A stretch of 64,000 bases of DNA from JAZDIU01 sp043804635 (lineage in GTDB: Bacteria > Chloroflexota > Dehalococcoidia > Dehalococcoidales > UBA2162). The first letter of the stretch is position 1. Each line of letters starts with the position of its first letter. The position numbers were made by a program, and so were the translations under genes. Under the pieces are notes generated by a model, which was given only the letters and a program-made list of their open reading frames with translations, made no database searches and had not been told where the DNA came from. Positions 16,476 through 24,506 of the stretch are shown here, piece after piece. The DNA lies in NCBI GenBank assembly GCA_043804635.1, contig JAZDIU010000085.1, forward strand, positions 1-64,000, in the 5' to 3' direction.

Positions 16476-17540
16476 ATGAAAATTAAAAAATTCTCGGTGG
16501 TCTTAGCACTGGCTGGCATGCTGGCACTGGGTGGAATCGGGGTTCTTGCCCAGAACGCGCTTGCTGCTAAAGTAGAAGGCGTTGTCGATGAAGTCACGGA
16601 TACTCAGATTAAAATCGAGGGTATTACCATACTCACCGACAATAACACCAAAATCGAAGGATCGATAACTCCCGGGATGACGGTTAGGGTAAAAACCACC
16701 ACTCAGAATGGTTCCCCGCTGGCAGTCAGCATTCAAACCCAAAACCGGCAGATGGTAAAGATTGTGGGTATTGTCGATAACATCACCGGTAACCAGATTA
16801 GTGTTAAGGGTCGGACGGTATATACCGATAATAAGACCATAGTTCACGGGACGCTGGTTGTGGGTGCCTATGTTGAGATTAAGGCGATGAAACAAGCTGA
16901 TGGTTCGCTGCTGGCTTTTCAGATTAAAGTTGTGGAAAAGAATATTCGGAAGCACGTTACTATAACCGGGACAACAACTAACCTGACCGAAACCAGCATC
17001 ACAGTCAATCGTAAGACGATTCAGATTAACGACCAGACTAAAATCCATGGGACCCTGGCTATCGGGGCTAAAGTAAGAGTCCTGGCGGTAGTTATCCCAA
17101 ATTCCACTCAATCGAACGAATACCGATTATTAGCTCTAAAAATACAAGTGGTCAATTCTTTAGGGAAAGAAGTCGATGAGGATGATGACGACGAAGATGA
17201 AGACAACGCCAATGAGGTGCGTTTACAAAATAAAGAATCCACCGCTGCCCGTTTACGCTCGCTTGTTCAAGCGAAAAAGGTAATTCCAGCCGTACGAGCA
17301 ACTCCGGCAAAGCCAGCTATTCAGGGAAAACCGGCAACACCAGCGACTCCCGCCACTTCCGCTACCCCTGCAGTAACCGGTAAGCAGGTCTTCAGTGCTA
17401 GTTGCATCAGTTGCCACACGGGTGCTCCGAATACCACCCGCACCCAGGCACAGTTAGTCGATTTTATTTCGGGTCACAATACAGGTCGGAACTTGACTCC
17501 GGAGCAGGTAGCGGCATTAGCTGCCTGGATTAAACCATAG
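16476..17540 (+). CDS. Exported DUF5666-repeat protein with C-terminal c-type haem site
   Basis: The 354-residue protein has a signal peptide (about 1-31, ending ALA). It then has three DUF5666-like beta repeats (about 32-88, 95-152, 160-228) with the repeated pattern GxVDxITxxQIxVxGRTVxTDNKTxxxGTL. An acidic run of about ten Asp/Glu (about 235-245) and an Ala/Pro/Thr linker follow. The C-terminal 50 residues hold one haem motif, C310-x2-CH314, with a cytochrome-like helix ending EQVAALAAWIKP. No obvious Met axial ligand is visible. It starts after AAAGGAGG and ends at a strong terminator. Confidence 0.85.
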   Translation: MKIKKFSVVLALAGMLALGGIGVLAQNALAAKVEGVVDEVTDTQIKIEGITILTDNNTKIEGSITPGMTVRVKTTTQNGSPLAVSIQTQNRQMVKIVGIVDNITGNQISVKGRTVYTDNKTIVHGTLVVGAYVEIKAMKQADGSLLAFQIKVVEKNIRKHVTITGTTTNLTETSITVNRKTIQINDQTKIHGTLAIGAKVRVLAVVIPNSTQSNEYRLLALKIQVVNSLGKEVDEDDDDEDEDNANEVRLQNKESTAARLRSLVQAKKVIPAVRATPAKPAIQGKPATPATPATSATPAVTGKQVFSASCISCHTGAPNTTRTQAQLVDFISGHNTGRNLTPEQVAALAAWIKP

Positions 17541-17553
17541 CTAACTTTAGTAC

Positions 17554-17598
17554 AGAGGAAAGAGGGTCCTGCTCTCTTCTCCCTCTTTCCTCTTTTTA
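17554..17598 (+). terminator. Intrinsic terminator after the DUF5666-cytochrome gene
   Basis: Stem AGAGGAAAGAGGG (17554-17566) pairs with CCCTCTTTCCTCT (17581-17593), then TTTTATT. It separates the upstream gene from the small ORF at 17621. Confidence 0.85.
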
Positions 17599-17620
17599 TT
17601 AACACGCGAGGAGGAACGCA

Positions 17621-17776
17621 ATGCAGAACATAAGACATCTTTTAGAACCGGGACGAAATCTTCTGGACTGGTGGTTCGATTTATTAGAAGACGCTATTTC
17701 AATACTGGCGGCACTTGTCGAACACGATAACCGCTTCGACTTAGAGCCTGAGCGAATCGATCCTGATTTAGGCTGA
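17621..17776 (+). CDS. Small acidic protein, 51 residues, unknown function
   Basis: ATG at 17621 follows a strong AGGAGG. The product is amphipathic and acidic, beginning MQNIRHLLEPGRNLLDWWFD and ending EPERIDPDLG, with a possible helix over LLDWWFDLLEDAISILAALV. It is boxed between two terminator-like hairpins, so it has or shares only a short transcript. I do not recognise the family. The good ribosome site and isolated position make it more than a chance ORF. Confidence 0.6.
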   Translation: MQNIRHLLEPGRNLLDWWFDLLEDAISILAALVEHDNRFDLEPERIDPDLG

Positions 17777-17801
17777 ACTGAGCTAAATGACACAAACTTC
17801 C

Positions 17802-17834
17802 TAGCTTGCCCCCGATTTTTCCGGGGGCAAGCTA
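17802..17834. terminator. Hairpin between the small ORF and the DUF4389 gene
   Basis: Perfect 13-bp stem TAGCTTGCCCCCG (17802-17814) / CGGGGGCAAGCTA (17822-17834) with a 7-nt loop. No T-run on either side. It lies between convergent genes and may serve both. Confidence 0.6.
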
Positions 17835-17863
17835 TTGGGGTTATCGGATTCAAGTCCTAACTT

Positions 17864-18520
17864 CTATGGGCTCAGGCTGAACGGCGGATAGCGGTCGGTA
17901 ATCAGTAATAAAGCGTAGGCTTCCACCCGTAATCCCCACCGCATCCATCCGACGATAAAGTCGAACATCGCACGCGGGTAGCGCCCGGTAAATAGAATGG
18001 CAAACCAGGCAATTACCCAGACTACGAGAACAGCTATCGCCAGGACAGCTAGGACGATGATGTGGGGGATGGCCAGCAACCATTTGATAAGCGGCAGCCA
18101 GCGATTGAGGGACTTAACATCCGGATAAGGAAAATCGATATGAACTGTTTGCTCTTCGTCTGTAGAAGGATATTCATCCCGCAAAAGCAGAAGGTAAGCT
18201 CCAACCCGGTTACTGAATTTTGTTAGAGCTAAGTTCCAGTCATACCACCAGCGGGGATATTTCTGGCGGAAGAGAATCATCAATACGAGCGGTAGAAACG
18301 TGATGCCTATACCACCGAGGTCGACTGACCGCCGCATGCTCTCACGGGCGCCTTCGTTCCAACCTGAACCGCTATTGCTACCTATAAGGAGCGCCAGGAT
18401 AATCATAATCGGGATTATCGTGAAGATGCGGAAGAAGCTGGTCAGCCGGTTCAGGTTACGGTCGGGAAATTCAACAGAAAGACTCGCGGGATAAGGTGTT
18501 GCCACGGATGGTTGTGCCAT
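17864..18520 (-). CDS. DUF4389 membrane protein, two-module form
   Basis: The 218-residue protein has three or four membrane helices (about 28-47, 72-84, 145-180). It carries the DUF4389 signature twice in part: FSNRVGAYLLLLRDEYP in the middle and FTGRYPRAMFDFIVGWMRWGLRVEAYALLLITDRYPPF at the end. DUF4389 function is not known. A shorter family member (19191) is encoded in the same cluster, with a PrsW-type protease between them. Confidence 0.85.
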   Translation of the reverse strand: MAQPSVATPYPASLSVEFPDRNLNRLTSFFRIFTIIPIMIILALLIGSNSGSGWNEGARESMRRSVDLGGIGITFLPLVLMILFRQKYPRWWYDWNLALTKFSNRVGAYLLLLRDEYPSTDEEQTVHIDFPYPDVKSLNRWLPLIKWLLAIPHIIVLAVLAIAVLVVWVIAWFAILFTGRYPRAMFDFIVGWMRWGLRVEAYALLLITDRYPPFSLSP

Positions 18521-18642
18521 TCGCCACCTCCTTCAGCCAGATTATCTAGCTTATTAAATTGATAATAACATATAGGAAGGCTTTGTCAATACGTAGCCAT
18601 TCCTAAGCTCACTCTATGTGCTACTTATATGTCCGGTGAAAT

Positions 18643-19179
18643 TTACCCCATTCCGAATCCCTTGGAGGCTGCGGCAGAAATGTTATATAAGCTATGAAGA
18701 ATCATAGCAGTAAAGAAGAAGCGCTTCCCATAAGAGAGGAATCTGGTTTCACCCATTACCGAGGATAAAAGTTTCTGATTAATGCCCAGCCCAAAGATGA
18801 AACTGCAAACAGCGTGGACCCCGACATTGACGGTATAGCGCCACAAAATGATTTGAGGGCTTGGGTCGCTGATATAAATGTTCAGATAAACGAGATTTTC
18901 GATAAGTGCAAAGGCGATGCCGCCGAGTGCGGCTAGAAATGCAGCATAGAATCGGTTTCGAAGGGCTTGAGGCCACTTTGCCAGAAGGAGATACACTCCG
19001 GCGGGTTTCAGGATTTCCTCGATTATGGGTGCTCCGACAAATGCTACCAAAACGGAGCCGTGGAGTATTTCATTATAGAAAGCGCCGAGTATGCCGAAAA
19101 CGCCACCCGTTAACGCCAACGCGGGCGCCAAGATGTGCCATTTAGCCGGGGCTCTTATAGGTCCGACATTCTGTTCCAT
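18643..19179 (-). CDS. PrsW-type intramembrane metalloprotease
   Basis: The 178-residue membrane protein has about five helices. PrsW hallmarks are present: E54E55xxK58 in APIIEEILKPAG, FALIENLVY with Glu94, His122 in VGVHAVC, and H162SLYN. PrsW proteases cut anti-sigma factors or other single-pass proteins in the membrane. No anti-sigma gene is seen nearby, but DUF4389 and a small two-helix protein flank it and could be partners or substrates (inference). Confidence 0.82.
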   Translation of the reverse strand: MEQNVGPIRAPAKWHILAPALALTGGVFGILGAFYNEILHGSVLVAFVGAPIIEEILKPAGVYLLLAKWPQALRNRFYAAFLAALGGIAFALIENLVYLNIYISDPSPQIILWRYTVNVGVHAVCSFIFGLGINQKLLSSVMGETRFLSYGKRFFFTAMILHSLYNISAAASKGFGMG

Positions 19180-19190
19180 TTTATTGAGTA

Positions 19191-19493
19191 TTATGATTCT
19201 GTAGTGAAAGGAGGATACTCATCTCTCATAAAACTCAAGTACACTGTGACGCGGTTCTGCCATCGCATATAACCTTGAACGAAATCGAATAAGCCGCGCG
19301 GGTATTTACCGGTGAAGAGAATGATAAAGAAGCTGACAAAAACGACCACAGCCACAGCGATGCCATATAGCCAAAGAATGATGCCGTGGGGAATACCGAC
19401 GTATGCCCATCCCAGAAGTAATTTGAGAATTGCCAAACCTCGGGAGAGCTTTTCCGGATACTCGATAATGATGTCTGCCGGATATTTTGCCAT
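19191..19493 (-). CDS. DUF4389 membrane protein, single-module form
   Basis: The 100-residue protein has two helices (about 20-40 and 45-60) and the family core FTGKYPRGLFDFVQGYMRWQNRVTVYLSFMRDEYPPF. It is 11 bp upstream of the PrsW gene on the same strand and 31 bp downstream of the next small gene, so it is part of the same operon. AGGAGGTG lies before the ATG. Confidence 0.85.
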   Translation of the reverse strand: MAKYPADIIIEYPEKLSRGLAILKLLLGWAYVGIPHGIILWLYGIAVAVVVFVSFFIILFTGKYPRGLFDFVQGYMRWQNRVTVYLSFMRDEYPPFTTES

Positions 19494-19524
19494 ATTTCAC
19501 CTCCTCAAATTTTAGACTGCTATG

Positions 19525-19743
19525 CTAATTTCTTCGTTTTTTAGATGCCCGTTCCCAGACCAGAAGCAATAAGAGAAAAATCCCGGCAACAAGATTTAGC
19601 CAGGATAGTGGATAAAAGACGGTGCCGCGGACAATAAATAGGTGGGTGCTTTGTAAGGTATCGCCGTAAATTCTGAGCACGGCGAAGTTGCCGATTAAGA
19701 TTAAGCCGCAAATCCAGAGTAGCCAGCGAAATTTACTCAACAT
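19525..19743 (-). CDS. Small two-helix membrane protein
   Basis: The 72-residue protein has helices at about 7-23 and 44-63 and a basic C-terminal tail (ERASKKRRN). No family recognised. It is the first gene of the four-gene membrane cluster running from 19743 to 17864, with a divergent promoter region toward the alcohol dehydrogenase. Confidence 0.65.
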   Translation of the reverse strand: MLSKFRWLLWICGLILIGNFAVLRIYGDTLQSTHLFIVRGTVFYPLSWLNLVAGIFLLLLLVWERASKKRRN

Positions 19744-19796
19744 TTTGGACTCCGAACTCAGCTTATTTTAGAGTAATTACTGAGAGAAAACAAGGC

Positions 19797-19825
19797 TTTG
19801 CAAAGGGTGGAGGTTGTGTTAATAT
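19797..19825 (+). promoter_or_regulatory. Promoter of the catabolic run
   Basis: TTTGCA (19797-19802), 17 bp, TAATAT (19820-19825) with an upstream TG (extended -10). It lies 35 bp before the ATG of the Fe-type alcohol dehydrogenase. Confidence 0.55.
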
Positions 19826-19859
19826 TAATCGGTAAAAATAATCCTTGGGAGGTATAAAA

Positions 19860-21056
19860 ATGCCTTATTTTTTAAGTCCAAAAATATTGTTCGGAAAGGG
19901 TATATTGAGAAGGCTTGGTCCGGAACTTCAGGGAAAAGGGACCAAAGCGATGATTATCACCGATAAGGTGATGGCAAAGTTCACCGATAAATTAGTCGAA
20001 GTTGTAAAAGCCGCTGGGTATGAGGTAAAGGTCTGGGATGGGGCTGAGCCGGAACCATCGGTCGAAGTAACGCGTGCTGGGGGTAAAGCTCTGCTTGAAT
20101 TCGGACCGCAGTGGGTCATTGGATTTGGCGGTGGTTCGGCGATAGATACCGCTAAGGCAGCCTGGCTTCTCTATGAAAGGCCGGACTTAGCTAATACCGA
20201 GCTGGATAAAACTGCTGGCCCCAGAAATGTGCTGAACTTGCGCAAAAAAGCTAAATTCGTAGCAGTCCCGACGACTAGTGGTACTGGTTCTGACGTAACG
20301 TGGGCAATAGTGCTTACGGATACGGCGGCACACCGGAAGATAGGGTTTGCTAATAATGAGATAGTCCCTGATATTGCTTTGCTTGACCCGGAGTTTACTC
20401 TAGGTATGCCCAGGGGATTGACGGCGAGTACGGGTATGGATGTGCTGGGACATGCTCTTGATGGATACACTGCTATGCAGGCAAAAGATTTCAGTGATGG
20501 ACTTTGCTTGCAAGCCGCCAAGATGACTTTCGAATGGTTACCAAAAGCCTGTAAGGATGGAGCAAACCTCGATGCTAGGGAGAAAATGCAGAATGCAGCG
20601 ACTATTGCCGGATTGGGATTCGGTAACAGCAATACCGCTCTTTCTCATGCCCTGGGACACTCCGCCGGAGCCACTTTCAAGATTCCTCACGGTCGGGCGA
20701 TAGGAATCGCTCTATCTTATTCATTGGAATATATTTCTTCTAATCCGCCTCTTCCCAACGCGCCTAACCCGGTTGAGAGACTCAGTGCTGTTGCCAGATT
20801 CGTTGGAATCGATGCTAAATCTGCCCCGGAGGCGATAAAAGCGCTTATCCGTAAAGTCAGAGAGCTTGAGAAGGAAGTGGGTGAGCCGCTAAGCTTAAAG
20901 GAAGCCGGTGTCAGCGAGCAACAGATAAACGAGTCTATAGATACCTTGGTCCGCGTGGCAATGGCCGATGTTAATATGTATTCTTCACCGTGCGAATGCA
21001 AAGATGAAAAACTAAAACAGCTTTTTAAGGATATTTGGGCTGGCAAGGGACTTTAA
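19860..21056 (+). CDS. Iron-containing alcohol dehydrogenase
   Basis: The 398-residue protein belongs to the metal-dependent type III ADH family. The NAD-binding GFGGGSAIDTAKAAW and TTSGTGSDVT are present, and the metal ligands sit in DVLGHALDGY, ALSHALGHSAGATFKIPHGRA. It oxidises or reduces a small alcohol/aldehyde or hydroxyacid. The ATG at 19860 has GGGAGGT just upstream; a TTG five codons earlier lies inside that site and is rejected. It starts a plus-strand run with a Zn-ADH and a ThDP enzyme. Confidence 0.92.
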   Translation: MPYFLSPKILFGKGILRRLGPELQGKGTKAMIITDKVMAKFTDKLVEVVKAAGYEVKVWDGAEPEPSVEVTRAGGKALLEFGPQWVIGFGGGSAIDTAKAAWLLYERPDLANTELDKTAGPRNVLNLRKKAKFVAVPTTSGTGSDVTWAIVLTDTAAHRKIGFANNEIVPDIALLDPEFTLGMPRGLTASTGMDVLGHALDGYTAMQAKDFSDGLCLQAAKMTFEWLPKACKDGANLDAREKMQNAATIAGLGFGNSNTALSHALGHSAGATFKIPHGRAIGIALSYSLEYISSNPPLPNAPNPVERLSAVARFVGIDAKSAPEAIKALIRKVRELEKEVGEPLSLKEAGVSEQQINESIDTLVRVAMADVNMYSSPCECKDEKLKQLFKDIWAGKGL

Positions 21057-21070
21057 GAAAGGAGAGAACA

Positions 21071-22234
21071 ATGAAAGCGGGAGTATATTACGGGGCAAGG
21101 GATATAAGATTCGAGGAAATCGAAGACCTAAAGGCGGGACCCGACGATATTTTAGTCAAAGTCAAATCATCGGGAATCTGCGGCTCCGACCTGCATGCTT
21201 ACAGGGAAGGCGTGTTCAGCCGGCCGGGCTGGGTAATGGGTCACGAGTTCGCTGGAGAAGTGGTCACGGTGGGGGCGAACGTCAAGAATATAAAGAAGGG
21301 CGACCGTGTTATTCCTTATGACGTACACCGGAGAACCGGTGTTAAAGGATGTGGGAAATGCTTTTGGTGCCTGAGAGGAGAACCTAGATACTGCGAAGAG
21401 ACTAAGTCCAGGCAGCCTTGCGGTAAGTGCGAATACTGCGTTGCCGGCCAGTTCTATCTTTGCCGGGAGATTCGTCGCTTCCAGGGCATCGGGTATAGCC
21501 GGAACGGCGGTTATGCTGAATATGTGGCGGTTTATAATGCGTCTCTCAATAACAACGTTTTTAAGGTACCGGATAATATGAGCTATGACGAAGGGGCGAT
21601 CGTCGAGCCGTTGATAGGTTCCATTCGATGGGTAGCTCAAACCGAGCCTCAGTCTCGGGATACGGCTGTAGTCTTGGGGTTGGGCACGATTGGGTTGCTG
21701 GTGATGCAAGTGCTCAAGCAACTGGTATCGAAAGTAATTGTATCTGAGGTCTCACAGAAACGCTTGCAGGTAGCCCGGGAACTCGGAGCGGACCTCATCA
21801 TCGACGCCAGTAAGGAAGACCCGGTGCAGAAGGTGGTGGAGGTGACCGGTGTAGGGCGGAGTGGGACGGGGAGGGGCGGAGCGCGGGCTGATATCATTAT
21901 GGAGTGTTCTGGGGCAGGGATTGCCTTCCAGCAATCTCTGGAGATGGCGCGGGCGGGCGGCAAAATAAATCTGGTAGGGCTCTTCGAAAAGCCGGTGAGC
22001 ATCGACCCCAACCGGATAATTTTTAAGGACCTTAAACTGATAAGCTCACAGGGCAGCTTTGCCGGTAATCTAAAAGGAAACCCGGTCCTCCAGGCAATCG
22101 ATATGATTGCGAGCGGAAAAGTCAAAGCCAAGCCATTAATCAGTCATGAGTTTCCTCTAGAAAAAATAAAAGAGGCTTTTGAGGTCCAGTCGAGGGCAGC
22201 AGAATCGGTCAAGGTACTAGTCAAGCCGAAGTAA
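21071..22234 (+). CDS. Zinc-dependent medium-chain dehydrogenase with doubled structural-zinc lobe
   Basis: The 387-residue protein has the catalytic site C37-type (SSGICGSDLHAY), MGHEFAGEVVTVG and a Rossmann motif VLGLGTIGLLVMQV. The structural zinc site C-x2-C-x2-C-x7-C occurs twice in tandem: Cys94/97/100/108 and Cys117/120/123/131. Normal family members have one. The second copy is about 23 residues further on with similar sequence (CGKCxxC). It starts at ATG 21071 after AGGAGAG, 14 bp from the upstream stop. The substrate is likely a secondary alcohol or polyol; not determined. Confidence 0.9.
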   Translation: MKAGVYYGARDIRFEEIEDLKAGPDDILVKVKSSGICGSDLHAYREGVFSRPGWVMGHEFAGEVVTVGANVKNIKKGDRVIPYDVHRRTGVKGCGKCFWCLRGEPRYCEETKSRQPCGKCEYCVAGQFYLCREIRRFQGIGYSRNGGYAEYVAVYNASLNNNVFKVPDNMSYDEGAIVEPLIGSIRWVAQTEPQSRDTAVVLGLGTIGLLVMQVLKQLVSKVIVSEVSQKRLQVARELGADLIIDASKEDPVQKVVEVTGVGRSGTGRGGARADIIMECSGAGIAFQQSLEMARAGGKINLVGLFEKPVSIDPNRIIFKDLKLISSQGSFAGNLKGNPVLQAIDMIASGKVKAKPLISHEFPLEKIKEAFEVQSRAAESVKVLVKPK

Positions 22235-22307
22235 ATTTGGTAAACTAATCAATGGCTTTTAAATAGAAATCTCAGTGGAACTGGGAAATAAATAATCTGG
22301 AGGTGAA

Positions 22308-23954
22308 ATGGGTAAAATAAACGGCGGTCGATTAGCGGTAAAAGCCCTCAAGAATGAGGGTGCGGGATGCGTTTTTGCCATATCCGGCGGACACGTCGAA
22401 CCTCTTTTTCAGGGTTGTCTCGATGAAAAGTTAAAGTTGATTGACGTCCGGCACGAGCAGGCAGCGGCGCTGGCAGCCGAAGGCTGGGCAAGGGTTACCG
22501 GGCAACCAGGGATTTGCGTAGGTACGGCGGGCCCCGGTGTTACTAATCTCGTAACTGGCGTTTGGAACGCTTTTGAATGCCAGGTACCGATGATAGCTTT
22601 TGGCGGCAAGGCACCGCTCAGAGAATTCGACCTGGGTGCTCATCAGGAACTGGACTCGATAACGCTGATGAAGTCGATGACGAAGTGGCAGAAGACGTGC
22701 TACGAAACAAAGAGAATTCCGGAGTATGTGAGCATCGCCTACCGTCAGGCTCTTAGCGGCAGACCGGGTCCGGTATATCTTGAGATTCCCCAGGATATAT
22801 TTATGTCTGAGGTAGAAGAGGGAGAAGTTGTATTTCCTAAGAACTATAGAACAACAGCACGGCCGCAGGGCGACCCGGCTATGGTGAAGAAAGCCGTCGA
22901 TATGCTGTTGAATGCCAAGAAACCGGTGGTGGTTGCCGGCAGCGGTATCTGGTGGTCACGTGCGGAAAAAGAACTAAAAGAACTTATCGAACTTCTAAAG
23001 CTCCCGTTGATATTGATACAGATGGCAAGAGGAGCCGTTCCGGAAGACCATCCGCTATGCTTCGGTCCTACTCGGGTTGGAACTAAAGATGCCGATGTTA
23101 TTTTACTGATCGGGACCCGCCTTAATTACGGGCTTAATTTTGGCCGCCCCGGACTGTTTGGGACTGAGGGAAAATGGATACAGGTTGACATCGAACCTGA
23201 AGAGATTGGCCGGAATAGACCTATCGATGTTGGTATCACTGGAGACGCCAAAGCCGTCCTCAGCCAGATGATAGCCGAAGCTCAAAGCAAAGCTAAGGGA
23301 CGCAAAGAGCTGCCCTGGATAGAAGAATGTAAGGCGTATGTAAAGGGTCGGCAACAGGCGCTCGAAGTCGAAATGAATTCTGATAGTGTGCCCATTCATC
23401 CGGCAAGGGTGTGCAAGGAAATACGTGACTTTATCGATAGAGATGCCATTATCGTTATGGATGGTGGGGACACTACGGTTTGGGGGGCGGCTGTCCTGAA
23501 GGCTTATGAGCCGGGACAATGGCTCGATAATGGTCCTACAGGAAGTCTGGGTGTGGGTATACCCTACGCAATGGCGGCCAAGGTAGCTAAGCCGAACAAA
23601 CAGCTTATCCTGCTTCACGGCGACGGTTCTTTCGGGCTGAACGCAATGGAATTCGATACTATGGTCAGGTACAACATCCCGGTGGTTTGCGTAATTGCTA
23701 ACGATGAAGCCTGGGGGATGACGATGCACGTTCAGCAAGGATGGGGTGAGGACAGAGTCATCGGAACACGCCTTGGATTCAGACCGTATGAAAAAATGAT
23801 TGAAGGCCTCGGTGGTTACGGGGAAGCGGTTGAGAAGCCGGAGGGAATTCGGCCGGCGTTGCAGAGAGCGTTTGCGTCAGGTAAACCAGCGGTTATCAAC
23901 GTTAAGTGCGCCAGTCTTGCTCGAGCGGCACGGAGACGGCCGACTACTAAATAA
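22308..23954 (+). CDS. Thiamine-diphosphate enzyme, acetolactate synthase/2-hydroxyacyl-CoA lyase-like
   Basis: The 548-residue protein has all three ThDP-family domains: the N-terminal Pyr domain with the catalytic Glu (DVRHEQAAALAAEGWARV), the central domain, and the PP domain with LLHGDGSFGLNAMEFDTMVRYNIPVVCVIAND (GDG...N motif). It decarboxylates or ligates 2-keto/2-hydroxyacyl substrates. With the ADH pair upstream and CoA-ester enzymes downstream, a 2-hydroxyacyl-CoA lyase or related C-C cleaving role is plausible; a biosynthetic IlvB is less likely as no regulatory subunit gene is near. Confidence 0.88.
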   Translation: MGKINGGRLAVKALKNEGAGCVFAISGGHVEPLFQGCLDEKLKLIDVRHEQAAALAAEGWARVTGQPGICVGTAGPGVTNLVTGVWNAFECQVPMIAFGGKAPLREFDLGAHQELDSITLMKSMTKWQKTCYETKRIPEYVSIAYRQALSGRPGPVYLEIPQDIFMSEVEEGEVVFPKNYRTTARPQGDPAMVKKAVDMLLNAKKPVVVAGSGIWWSRAEKELKELIELLKLPLILIQMARGAVPEDHPLCFGPTRVGTKDADVILLIGTRLNYGLNFGRPGLFGTEGKWIQVDIEPEEIGRNRPIDVGITGDAKAVLSQMIAEAQSKAKGRKELPWIEECKAYVKGRQQALEVEMNSDSVPIHPARVCKEIRDFIDRDAIIVMDGGDTTVWGAAVLKAYEPGQWLDNGPTGSLGVGIPYAMAAKVAKPNKQLILLHGDGSFGLNAMEFDTMVRYNIPVVCVIANDEAWGMTMHVQQGWGEDRVIGTRLGFRPYEKMIEGLGGYGEAVEKPEGIRPALQRAFASGKPAVINVKCASLARAARRRPTTK

Positions 23955-23991
23955 TAGGGAGATACTCCAAATAGTAAGCGAGAAGTGTTCA

Positions 23992-24023
23992 AAGAGAGGG
24001 GCTTTAGCCCCTCTCTTATTCTA
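23992..24023 (+). terminator. Hairpin terminator after the ThDP enzyme
   Basis: Stem AAGAGAGGGGC (23992-24002), loop TTTA, stem GCCCCTCTCTT (24007-24017), then ATTCTAATTCT. It divides the ADH/ThDP operon from the next operon. Confidence 0.7.
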
Positions 24024-24080
24024 ATTCTAACGCAAGGAATCGGATTGAGGGCAGGGTTGTATTAAAAGGAGGTGTTCTTT

Positions 24081-24497
24081 ATGTCAATGGTTCCTATTAG
24101 AGAAGGGTTATTTACCGAACCGTTAACTCCACCGGAACAGGTGAAACTAATCGGCAGCAAGTGCCAGCATTGCGGGGAGGTCTCTTTCGGTAAACGAATT
24201 GACTGTCCCAATTGTGCCAGCGGTGATTTGAAAATTATAGACCTCAGCCGGAAAGGAAAACTGTGGAGCTACACGGTCATCAGAAATAAGCCGCCAGGAG
24301 ATTATAAAGGTCCGGAGCCATTTTCTCCTTTCGGTCTTGGTTTAGTGGAACTACCGGAAGGAATACGGGTAGTAGCACCCATAGCAGTTGGCATAGATAA
24401 GTTGAAAGTTGGAATGGATTTAGAGTTAGAAATATATAAGCTCTATAGTAATGAGACCGGTAATGACGTGATGGCGTTTAAGTTTAAACCGGTATAG
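24081..24497 (+). CDS. Zn-ribbon/OB-fold acyl-CoA-associated protein (DUF35 family)
   Basis: The 138-residue protein has an N-terminal rubredoxin-type Zn ribbon (C-x2-C ... C-x2-C in GSKCQHCGEV and IDCPNCASG) and a C-terminal OB fold (KGKLWSYTVIRNKPPGDYKGPEPF, FGLGLVELPEGIRVVAPI). DUF35 proteins pair with SCP2-type thiolases, and in steroid degradation the pair forms an aldolase. Start ATG 24081 follows AAAGGAGGTG; an earlier GTG lies in the ribosome site. It is 9 bp before the thiolase gene, which supports partnership. Confidence 0.88.
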   Translation: MSMVPIREGLFTEPLTPPEQVKLIGSKCQHCGEVSFGKRIDCPNCASGDLKIIDLSRKGKLWSYTVIRNKPPGDYKGPEPFSPFGLGLVELPEGIRVVAPIAVGIDKLKVGMDLELEIYKLYSNETGNDVMAFKFKPV

Positions 24498-24506
24498 GGA
24501 GGGGCA

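Noticed and set aside
17599..17853. Minus-strand ORF of 84 residues
   Set aside because: It overlaps the plus-strand small ORF with its strong ribosome site, and its composition is Ser/Arg-rich shadow sequence.
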